Below are positions 24,966 through 34,035 of a stretch of 64,000 bases of DNA, in pieces. Both the position numbers and the translations under genes were made by a program. This DNA is from Armillaria gallica (taxonomy: Eukaryota > Basidiomycota > Agaricomycetes > Agaricales > Physalacriaceae). The notes beneath the pieces are model-generated. The model ran no database searches. It was not told where the DNA came from and worked only from the letters and a program-made list of their open reading frames with translations. Where the stretch lies: NCBI GenBank assembly GCA_037576215.1, contig JBANDB010000005.1, forward strand, positions 5,270,001 through 5,334,000. Reading direction: 5' to 3'. The number at the start of each line of letters is the position of its first letter. The first letter of the stretch is position 1.

Positions 24966-25715
24966 TCATTTTGTTCGCGCCATCATCGCCTCAACATGTG
25001 CCCGTGCTCCACCTTCCCAGTCATCCCAACAAATACTCAAGATCGCGGTATCTCGTCCCAATGGAAATGTTTCCTCCTTAGGATCCCCATTTCTTACGCG
25101 AATTCCGTTCGCACCGCGAGCCTTTGATGTAGGCCAGGCTCTATGCCACCTTAAAATCCCTTCTTGCTGGAACCCCATCCTTTTTGCGGTTCTGACACTG
25201 GCAATATTGGCTGCACTGGCCTGCCAAACCACCCGACGCAGGCCAAGACCACCATCCTCCGGCATATCCAGTGCGTATTTTATGAGGAGCCCGACGGCGT
25301 TGGACGTTACATGCGTCTTCTGAAATGTTGGTGCGATGATCACGAAACCGATTTCCGTGACTAGATCTTCGGCTGACGAGTTCAGATAACCGATGACTCC
25401 TGCATACGCCGACTCCTCGGGCTTGGTTCTGTCGTACACTGCGAACATGGTCATTCCGATGTTGTCTTTTATCCTGTTCCAGAAAGAAGCGATGAAGTCT
25501 TCTTCATCCTTGAACGGACCAAAGGGAACGAAATCGTAAAGGCTTTCATCCGAGAAGGCCGTCACTAGTAGCCTCGTATGAACAGAAATCTTGGTGACGA
25601 AGTCAATAATCAAATCTGGGCTAGGTCTTTTAAAACATACATCAAAGGGCACTAATTTGACGCGCTCGCTCTGCAACGCCGGCGGGATAGGGAAGCAGAA
25701 ATTTGCTGGAGCCAT
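24966..25715 (-). CDS. GNAT-family N-acetyltransferase (RimJ/RimL type)
   Basis: Two exons (25641-25715, 24966-25589) separated by a 51-nt intron give 232 aa. The layout follows the GNAT fold: an N-terminal strand SERVKLVPFD, a central strand AGVIGYLNSS, the acetyl-CoA region beginning EIGFVIIAPTFQKTHVTSNAVGLL, and the C-terminal RVVWQASAANIASVRTAKRMGFQQEG, where the A-N-x-A-S-x-x-x-A-x-x-x-G-F motif is typical of the RimJ/RimL branch. Such enzymes acetylate protein N-termini or small amines in the cytosol; the substrate here is unknown. ATG at 25715 was chosen; the frame extends upstream only through a TTG. Confidence 0.85.
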   Translation of the reverse strand: MAPANFCFPIPPALQSERVKLVPFDVCFKRPSPDLIIDFVTKISVHTRLLVTAFSDESLYDFVPFGPFKDEEDFIASFWNRIKDNIGMTMFAVYDRTKPEESAYAGVIGYLNSSAEDLVTEIGFVIIAPTFQKTHVTSNAVGLLIKYALDMPEDGGLGLRRVVWQASAANIASVRTAKRMGFQQEGILRWHRAWPTSKARGANGIRVRNGDPKEETFPLGRDTAILSICWDDWEGGARAHVEAMMARTK

Positions 25716-25828
25716 CTGCAAAGTTGGTCTGAACGCGCAATGAAGTAGGTAATGACAGCTTATGACTCAAGCCATCTGCTACCCACGTGTTTTCCGAATG
25801 AGTCATTCTCGTGATAGCCTCGAGGAGT

Positions 25829-26062
25829 TTATAGCTTGCCAGGGCCAATGACCTCGATTTCATGGTATGCCATTTGCTTGCCTTCGGATACCACTTTCCT
25901 TATCGGATCCATGGACAGAGATCTGTTCGTGAATACTCCGCGACTCCTCAATTCCGGGTTTTCCCAGTCGTGGGGAACTTCGATGATCACAACGCGAATG
26001 TCATGGTGATCGGTATGATGGAAGATGTGTCGTTTGTCTTTTTGCCATATTGCATTGGCCAT
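25829..26062 (-). CDS. Small hypothetical protein, 77 aa
   Basis: Not recognised. A single uninterrupted frame from ATG to TAA with codon use like the neighbours: 77 aa, rich in His, Glu and Asp, with no signal peptide or membrane segment. It starts with MANAIWQKDKRHIFHHTDHH. It sits about 110 bp upstream of the acetyltransferase on the same strand and might be an upstream gene or an unspliced first part of a longer one. The presence of a start codon and the composition favour a real short gene, but the length alone does not prove it. Confidence 0.4.
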   Translation of the reverse strand: MANAIWQKDKRHIFHHTDHHDIRVVIIEVPHDWENPELRSRGVFTNRSLSMDPIRKVVSEGKQMAYHEIEVIGPGKL

Positions 26063-27404
26063 TTTGCGAATAATCGTTGATCTCCTAGGTCATACCTGAT
26101 TTCGGGATTATTGCTGCGTATTTTGCGCAAGAGGGTTTGACGCCGCAACTTGGTCCCGAAGGAAGCGTTTTATGGCGGTGCGGTTCCCATACGCAAGCTT
26201 CTACTGCTACTGAGACCGTAACTTTTCAGATTCAATTCAATCGCTAGCAGGAGCGAACAGCGACAACGCCAAGCTTTGATGGGCAATAATGCTATCATCT
26301 TGTCTTTAACTTGAAGTTTTGGAGAGCCAGGGAATTATGGACTTATCCGCCTCCTCGAGCTCTATTCTAGCTTCGTTGCATCATGCCAGATCATGCCATA
26401 CGTGGATTCCTGTTCCATTAAACATGCCAATTTCATTAACCCTAATGAATTTGCATTGATCACAGGCAATTCGCGTCCCAGCACAGCTACTTGTTACAGA
26501 GGAGCGTTACATTGACCTTCGCATGGTGGAGCCTCTGGTTCTCAATGATTCTTCTCCTTTCTTCTCCCAAACTCGGTGATCCTGTTGTTTGCTTTTTGTT
26601 CCTGAGATGTTTATCGGTTCTGGCATTTGAATTAGCATTGCCTCCCATTAAAGTTGGCGAAAGATGCTGCGGAAAATCCTGGAAGATCATTTCCATTTTT
26701 AAATTGCGAGTAAAGTTCACATCTTCATCCATCCGTAGATTTTGCTGTGTTTTACGAACTGGCAACGACGGCAGCTCTAGCAACGACGCGTCAAATTTAT
26801 CAGGGCCGTTTTGAAACCGACAGGGGCACATTAGTGGCAGATTCTCGGGACCTTTCTCTCGTTCATCATGGACCGATCAAGAATGTTCGCCTAGTACCCC
26901 CTGGTACCATCTTGAATTCAGCCATTACTGCCTGCCAGTCTAACTTGATGTTGTTTGAGGCCCCGCGTTATTATTCAAAGGTACATATAGTCGTGGGCTG
27001 TGACCTTGTCATTTGATGAAGAACAATATAGATCGTTATCACTGACTCCCAATCATTCCGGAGGCGGCAGGGTGGTGTAGCGTGTCGTCAAACGATTCTT
27101 GTCATTTGGAATTTAGAGACCAGATAGACACTAGGACGGATCCCATCAAAAAACATCCTATTCGAAGTAAGTGCTAACTCACACATCCACTACGCAGTTG
27201 ACGAGAGAGGCTCCTTTAACCATTCGTTTCAGACAACGGAACAGCACTCTTTTCTTGCATGCTATGCTATATATTACAGGACAGTGGACACAAGTCAAAT
27301 TCGTATTCTCGTTACCACCGCGTACCTTTTTCAAAGTGTATCACGGGTGGTAGACGCCAAGCGCAGATTTTTATCCAGGGGCCTGTCCGCAAAAAGTGTC
27401 ATAC
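26063..27404. other. Intergenic, no gene seen
   Basis: 1.3 kb between divergent genes. Overlapping open frames at 26487-26831 on both strands have no motif. The region probably carries the promoters of the small minus-strand ORF and of the GPI protein. Confidence 0.5.
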
Positions 27405-27411
27405 TATATAA
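27405..27411 (+). promoter_or_regulatory. TATA box of the GPI protein gene
   Basis: TATATAA lies 48 bases before the start codon at 27459, a spacing that suits a fungal core promoter of a strongly expressed secreted protein. No mapped transcription start supports it. Confidence 0.5.
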
Positions 27412-27458
27412 CGGATGGTGCCCCACGTTCCTCTGCATTCCCTCCCCTTTACGAAAAC

Positions 27459-28484
27459 ATGTTCAGCATCCTCCAGGCTGCAGTTGTCCTTGGCTTCACT
27501 ATCCTTCCGGCCTTGGCCTCTGGCCCTCTCCCGAGAAAAATAGTAGCTCGGGAGTTAGTGGCGAGAGATGACGGTACCATCCCAGCTCTCCTGCGCTCTC
27601 CGTTTCCCAGGTCAACAGACGGTCTCGTCGTCCGTCAAGCTGGTACTTGTGCAGTCGGGTTCCTCCCTTGCAGCGATGGTATGCCGTGCATATATCTTTC
27701 TTCATATCATCGTTTTCTCATTGAAAATTCTTTAGGAAGTGGCTGTTGCCCAATCGGGTAAGCAAAAACTGTCTTCGCGCGTCCCGGGCTGCTCCTTCTA
27801 ATACGGGTTACTCTTTCCAGTGAATACTGTGGCACATGGGGAGGTCTCCTGGGATGTTGTCCTAACGGTGAGACCTGTGTGGCCAACGACAGCCAGGAGT
27901 GTGACTACGTGGGATATACGCTATGCTCGGTGAGGACTTCTGTTGTCGTAGGTCTTCTCCCTTTCTGTGTCAGAATATGGGGTTTCAACATACGTTATAG
28001 CTACCGGTGATTTGTGTTATCGCGATAGCACTGGATCCCCTGCTTGTAGCGATCTATCAAGCGGCGGCGGCACGTCGAGCTTGATCTCAAGTGCCTTTGG
28101 GGGGACCACCTTCATCTCTGGTACAACCAAAGCTGCGGTTACCAGCGCCACCGTCTCGCGCAGTGTTACCAGCGGTATAGGATTCACGACGAACGTCCAG
28201 GCTGGCACCCTATCTAGGTATGTTGCCTCTTGCTGAGGTTGTTGCATAATTCATAATTTTTGTCTTCAAGTACCCCCAGTGCCACTCGCAGCGCTATTAC
28301 AACTGCCACTGGGGGAGGTGTTGGGGGAGATGCATCCTCATCTAGCGGCAGCACCTCCGCGGCGAGCAGCCAGACCACTGGTCTTAGCGGTCTTGGTGGT
28401 AACGGTGCAGGAGCGACTGGCGTGTCGTTCAACATCTTCGCCTTGGCCATCTGTTCCACTCTCGGTTTCATCATCTTCAACTAG
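27459..28484 (+). CDS. Secreted Cys-rich protein with GPI-type tail, apparent frameshift
   Basis: Likely exons 27459-27678, 27736-27757, 27821-27947, 28001-28217 and 28271-28484. The first 21 residues form a signal peptide (SILQAAVVLGFTILPALAS). Two or three repeats of a CCPxGxxC pattern follow (GSGCCPIGEYC, LLGCCPNGETC). Then comes a Ser/Thr/Gly-rich linker and a hydrophobic C-terminus ending in ICSTLGFIIFN, the layout of a GPI-anchored cell-wall protein. In exon 3 the frame that gives GYTLCS does not continue into the frame that gives GEDFCC and, across a good 53-nt intron, PTGDLCYRDS. One base seems to be missing near 27928-27931, in a run of G. A 44-nt intron starting at 27909 would restore the frame but delete the third Cys repeat. 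Function unknown. Confidence 0.7.
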
Positions 28485-28831
28485 GCGTAGCATGCCTCTC
28501 ATATTTATGACTTATACCACCGCTTCCCCCATGTCCAAAAGTACCACTATCCTTTCAATTGAACGCAATGCGCCATTCGTTACTGAATCATGATCGTTAG
28601 CGATAAACGCCGTCTCAATTGAGGGTATTTACAATATGTAAAACCTGTATTTCGTCTTCGTTAGTGTATCTTCAATCTATCGGTATCTCTCTAACACCCT
28701 GCTATATATGTATATCTTCTTGTACAATTGTGTTCTTCGTCACTGTTAGTCAGATAAATAACCATTATTATGGGTTACTGGTAAAAAGCAGGAACTACAC
28801 TCACATCCTCCCATTTTATTTCATCACTCTA
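28485..28831. other. Intergenic, convergent 3' ends
   Basis: 347 bp of AT-rich sequence between the GPI protein gene and the phosphoglycerate mutase stop. Several TATTTATG and TTTATTTC runs fit 3' UTR and polyadenylation sequence. No gene. Confidence 0.6.
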
Positions 28832-30748
28832 TCAAACCTTAGCCAAAAGCGAGCGACCTGTCATTTCTAAAATATGATGTCGCGTCAGTTGATGGACTGA
28901 CAAAAAGATTCAGAGCTCACCCTCAGGTTTCTCAAGACCCTGTCATCGTACAGCATCAGCATAACGTCAAGGACATGAAGTAAAAATGCGCACGAGAAGG
29001 TCCAAGACAGTAGGAGCGACATCGCACAACGCGCCTTCTTCCTCGTCCTCCTTATCTTCTGTAAATTTATACTTCTTTGGGTCTCCAGTCATAATGAACG
29101 GCACTGGGTTCGTCGTATGCGCGGTGTGTGGAGCACCTGTTTCGAGGTTCTTCATCTGCTCCGCGTTCCCATGGTCCGCGGTAATGAGAAGAATATATCC
29201 AGCTTCCTGGCACGCCTTGTACACGATACCCACGGCTTCGTCGGTGTGCCCGATAGCTTCGACGGCGGCGTCATACACACCGGTGTGGCCCACCTGTAGT
29301 CTGTCAGCTGGCTATTCGACAGACAACAAGTCCGTAACTGACCATATCAGGAGGTGCAAAGTTGCACATCACGAACTCATGATCACCCTTCTTGAGGACT
29401 TCCGCGACCTTTTCGGCCACGCCATGTACGCTCATCTTGGGAAGCTTATCGTACGTGGCCACTTTGGGTGAGGGAATCATATGCCGGTCTTCATTCTTGA
29501 AGTCCTTCTCGACACCGCCGTTGAAGAAGAATGTGACGTGGGCGTATTTTTCCGTCTCTGCAATATGCGCTTGCTTGATGTCATGCTTTGATAGCCACTC
29601 CGCTAGGACATTGGTCATAGCTTGGGGTGGGAAAGCCACATGGAAAGGGAATTCGATGTTGTATCTGGACATGGTCGTGATACTCTATGCAGTCACTCAG
29701 ATATGTGCAGCATATAGGAAGGAAAACACGCACCAGATCTTTCGGGATAGTCACTTCCATCGGCTTGTCAGGCAATCCAAATACGGAAGAGATTTCTCGC
29801 ATCCTATCGGACCGGTAGTTGAAGAAGAACAATGTATCGCCATCCTTGATCCTGCCAGCGTCACCGTTCACGATGATGGGCTTCAAGAACTCGTCTGTCA
29901 AGTCCTTCTCATAGTTTGCTTTGATAGCGGCCACGCCAGTTTCAGTAGCAGTCTCGCCTACCCCGCCAACCAAGCCATCGATGGCGATCTTGACTCGGTC
30001 CCATCGCTTGTCCCTGTCCATAGCATAGTATCTGCCCACGATGGTGGCAAGCTCTCCGTACTCCTCTTTCTTCATGAAGTCGAGTAGCTGTTGGCAGTAC
30101 CCTGCCGCGGAACGGGGAGCCGTGTCACGACCATCTCCGAAGAAATGGACATAAGTGTGAGGCACGCCGACCTCCTTTGCTGTCTCCAAAAGAGCAAAGA
30201 GATGGTGAATGTGTGAATGGACGCCTCCGTCAGAGATCTATGTCACCCGTTAGCCCAATCGCAGGAAGTAAGACGACGCGACGCACCAGACCCAGCAAGT
30301 GCAATCTGCCTGTGCCCTCCTTTGCCTTGTTGAAGCTCTCGAGGATGACCTTATTCTTATGGAACTCCCGTTTCTTGATCGACACGTCGATTCGCACGAT
30401 GTCCTGCCATACGATACGGCCAGCTCCGATATTCAAGTGCCTATATGCATTTCAACGGGCGATTTTGCTGAGAACGGAGGAATTCCTACCCGACCTCGGA
30501 GTTGCCCATAAGGCCCTCGCTCAGCCCAACAGCAATACCGTGGGCAGCAAGCTCCTCTGGCTATGTTCCTTGCCAATGGTATCCATGTTCGTTGTCGTGC
30601 CAGCCTCAATGGCATTACCCTCGAGTCCTGGAACCGTTGCGACACCCCATCCGTCGTGGACACTACGAAAGGTTGTGTCAGTGTATATATGAAGAGTAGA
30701 GAATATTACATACATTAAACATACTTTGTTTTTTACGTCTGCTGGCAT
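28832..30748 (-). CDS. 2,3-bisphosphoglycerate-independent phosphoglycerate mutase, 1-nt frameshift in exon 2
   Basis: Eight exons (30714-30748, 30490-30662, 30287-30440, 29734-30237, 29343-29684, 28994-29293, 28921-28939, 28832-28866). The enzyme interconverts 3- and 2-phosphoglycerate in glycolysis using two metal ions and a catalytic serine. The family blocks are clear: HDGWG at the start, GNSEVGHLNIGAGR with the phosphorylated Ser, SDGGVHSHIHH, FGDGRDTAPRSA, NYRSDRMREI, RYNIEF, ETEKYAHVTFFFNGG, CNFAPPDMVGHTG, ITADHGNAEQM and HTTNPVPF. In exon 2 the frame is broken: GKEHSQRS is read in one frame and LAAHGIAVGLSEG in the next, so one base is missing near 30545-30553 (AGCTTGCT where AGCCTTGCT is expected). 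All downstream exon phases fit only if that base is restored. A 62-nt intron from a GTAATG donor could also restore the frame but would remove conserved residues. Exon 7 is 19 nt long. Confidence 0.9.
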
Positions 30749-32041
30749 GATGATGGTGGGCGGAGTAGAGCAAACCGTAGCTATTTATTTGCCTCGAGGA
30801 GGAGTCGGACCGTTTGTGCCGAGCCCCAGGCTCGACTCGAACCAGCCTGACGAGGTCGCGTACTTCCTATTAAAACAATTTCAGTCCCAGGCTTGCTGGT
30901 ATCGAGCCTAGCCCCTAGCCTGACCTAGAGATACACGTATTTACGACGACGACGGATAGAAGCAAAGCTACTAGGTACTTATTACTTTTTCCACGAGTGT
31001 TTCGGACTAGTGACGTGTTGAATTTCTAGGGTAAAATACATCGAAACACGTAGTATAATTGAACCATATATTTAAGTAGCTGTAAGATTGGTATATGTTG
31101 ATTTTTGCAGTGATGACTTACCCTCGTCTTGCTGCTCCTTGCTGATGTTTGTAACCGAGTCATTTCTCCTGTATTTTTATTAGTAGTGGAAGCTGATGCT
31201 GGAGCAGGACTGTCAAAGATTGCGTCATCCGAATGATGGCAAAAAAAGTTCACCTTGAAACAGAAAATGGGTGGTTCACGCCGATGAAAATGGCTAGTGA
31301 TGTACGGCTCAACAACTTGGTCTAATACAGAGCCAAAACAGCTCCTACTACATTCCTACATAAATAACTACCTTCTGAATGCTTTCATTCCTTGGGATAA
31401 GCGAGCATGGGGTCATCTCGCTTAACCTTTGAATTTGAGTACCGAACTGGCCGGGAGCGAATCATCACAGTATTTCCTGACATATGGCTTGAATTCCAGA
31501 CGAAGTGTAAGACATGCCTTATCTCTCTCTCTCTCGTTCTCCATCCATGCTGTGTAATTTGACTCCTCGTTAACAGGAGTTTCTCCGAAAAGACTGCCAG
31601 CTACAATCAGGCTTCATTTACTCCTCAAGGGTTTAGTGATGGTATTTGCTGCGGCAATTCAATATCTGACATCTGGAGTTCGTGCCAATAAGCATATCGC
31701 ATTGTCAGGACTCCAACAGTAGCATCGAATGTGGTTTCTTCAAAGCAGTCGGTGGCCATAACGCATGAGGGAAGGGACCCCTGGGAGTAAGTAGCCTGGC
31801 AAGCCGCTTTATAGATACTCGCGGAACTCGTACCTGTAGGGAGGAAAACAGAGAGAACGAACACATGACGGAAATCAGACCTAAAACGGAGAATCCAATG
31901 AAAGGCGCGTGTAGCCAACGAGAGCGGCAACGGAAGCAGGTTCCCACATCCATGTAGAAGAAGTGATGAAGGAAAATGAATCGACATACTCGCACAGATG
32001 GATAAATATCCAATGCATTAACGCTACAAAACATCTCTACA
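30749..32041. other. Intergenic with one weak minus-strand ORF
   Basis: Holds the phosphoglycerate mutase promoter and the STE24 3' UTR. A minus-strand frame at 31625-31987 (120 aa, starting MSIHFPSSLLLHGCGN) is open, but no family, partner exon or splice pattern supports it. A small inverted repeat (CGAGCC..GGCTCG) lies at 30820-30834. Confidence 0.45.
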
Positions 32042-33637
32042 TTAGTCCTTCTTCTTCTCCCGACTAGCTTGATACGTCTCCAACCCCTTCAGCCGCTCAG
32101 TCAAGGTTGGATGGGAATGATGATACGCCGAATACAACCAATCCACCCAAACCGTCGACAGATTCTTCACGTGAAGCGTAATCAGCGCCCTCCCCAGCCT
32201 CTCACCCATGTCCTTCATCTCCTCCTCCCCAAGCGTATCCTGTAACTCGCACGCAAATCTATCCGCCTCCCACTCAAACCGTCTACTGAGCCCATTCATC
32301 CCGATGCTGATCACCGCTTCGAGCGGGGTCAGGATCATCTGGAAGATCAAGAACGCGACGATTGTCGGGGTTGGGCTGATACAGCCTTGGGAAAGTCGAA
32401 GGATCGGAGGAGGGGCGGGGCATGGAGGAAAGCAGGGAAGAGGGCGAGGATGGTGAAGATGTGAAATTGGGATACGACCATCATTTTGGTGGGATGGAGG
32501 TAGTACCAGTGACCGAGCTCGTGTGCGAGGACGGCTTCGACTTCCGGCGGTGAGCTCTGTTCCATCAGGGTATCAAAGATGACGATGTGCTTGCTCTGAA
32601 GGAACGTTAAACGCAGAAGGGGAAGACAAAGTAGAGCCTACCCAAGGAAGTCCGAAGAAATACGCGTTGCTATGTGAGCTGCGCTTCGAGCCATCAATCT
32701 CGTATAGATGTTTGAGCGGAAACTTGAGTTTTCCAGCGAGGGACTCGACCCGGTTGCGAAGTTCACCATCTTTGAGAGGAGTGAGGGTGTTGAAGAGAGG
32801 TTGGATCACAGTTGGATAGAGGAAGACCATAATCATCTGGAAGGACAGCCTTTGGAAATGAAGCGAATAAGTAAGCGGGAAGCACAAGCGAAACCTCTGT
32901 AAAATACGTACATGAAGGCCATGAGCCAAGGGACGAAACGGTCACCAGCCCATTTGAAGATGTAAAGGAAAGCAGCCAGGAAGGGTGATCCAAACACAAT
33001 TCCAACAGCCCATGATTTCAGCATGTCCGCGACAAAGAGGCCAGGTGTAGTCTTGTTGAACCCGTGTCGTTCTTCCAAGACAAATGTAGAATAGATGGAG
33101 AGCGGGAGCGTAGGCAGCGACGACACGAAATAAAGCAAAAAGGAGAACCCTATGGATTGCAAGATCTGAAAGGGCTGTCAAATGCTATACTAGTCTCAGT
33201 AGGAACAGACGCACCTCATACTCAGAACCGTACCCTACCCTTGCCAAGATCCTCCCTGACGCATCCCAGCACCAAGCATAGAATCCAAATTGAAGCAATA
33301 ACGAGTCCAGGACCTGACTGTACAGCTTGGAGAATAATGCCACTTGTGCCTTTTCTTTGCCATATTTTTGCGACTTTTCGAACACGTCCGCGCCCAAGTG
33401 CGGCGCCAGGGCCGGGGGCGGCTCCTTCTTTGAATATAAGGGATATTGACGCAAACTGCGAAGGTATGATCAGTATATCTAAGTCACATAGAATGACGAG
33501 GCCTACAGCAGGTAGCACTCCCAGAGAGTCACGCCCCAAGAAAACGACTGGACATATAATTTCCAGTTAATGGGCTCTATTGCCACAAAGGCCAGCTTGT
33601 GCTGAATAGCAGCGAGATTGGAATGAAGAAAGTCCAT
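32042..33637 (-). CDS. STE24: CAAX prenyl protease 1 (M48 zinc metalloprotease), probable 1-nt frameshift
   Basis: Exons 33507-33637, 33215-33455, 32912-33165, 32642-32849 and 32042-32595; about 462 aa if the frame is corrected. STE24 is an ER/inner-nuclear-membrane protease that removes the last three residues of farnesylated CAAX proteins such as fungal a-factor type pheromones and also trims their N-terminus. Seen here: several membrane segments, the N-terminal LRQYPLYSKKEPPPAL, SIYSTFVLEERHGFNKTTP, the zinc motif HELGHW (HExxH) in exon 5, and the downstream RRFEWEADRFA with the third zinc ligand Glu, then HPTLTERLKGL. In the last exon the run CCCC at 32367-32370 (GGGG on the plus strand) should probably be CCCCC: one frame gives PKAVSAQP and the other PTIVAFLIFQ, and together they match the conserved membrane segment. 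A 44-nt GTATCA..CCAG intron in the same place would also keep the frame but delete that segment. Confidence 0.9.
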
Positions 33638-34035
33638 CGTCCGTGCAAACGCCCGATGGTGGTGGTGGAGACAATTTATTGAATGCGTCCGGTACGTGTT
33701 CAGTACACGTGGCTCTGCTTGTCAATGATTGCCAATGGCCTCCGATTCCATCGTCTTGGGCTTCGACTTCGATGTCGACTTCAGAATTCTCCGTTGGTTC
33801 TCCGTCAAATCTCCGACGGCCTTTTGGAACAAGGAAAAAGCCACGGATGAGACTATAGATAAAGCTGTAAACGACCTAAAGCAACCTTCATGCAAGTTGA
33901 GCGTTGAGGACTAGGGCACGCACCCAACACGCACCCTGGCCTGCAGGCTGCAGCTGAAATGCATTCGTACAACATCATTATATGGTCTACACTACATGTT
34001 ACAAAGTAAAGTGCTTTGTCATCGTCTACACACAT
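33638..34035. other. Intergenic, tandem spacer
   Basis: 398 bp between the P450 stop and the STE24 start, both minus strand. It holds the STE24 promoter. No gene. Confidence 0.6.

Noticed and set aside
30820..30834. Inverted repeat CGAGCC..GGCTCG as a terminator or tRNA arm
   Set aside because: Too short, with no tRNA consensus around it, and located in a promoter.
31625..31987. 120-codon minus-strand ORF downstream of STE24
   Set aside because: Overlaps another open frame, lacks motifs, and probably lies in the 3' UTR and intergenic space.
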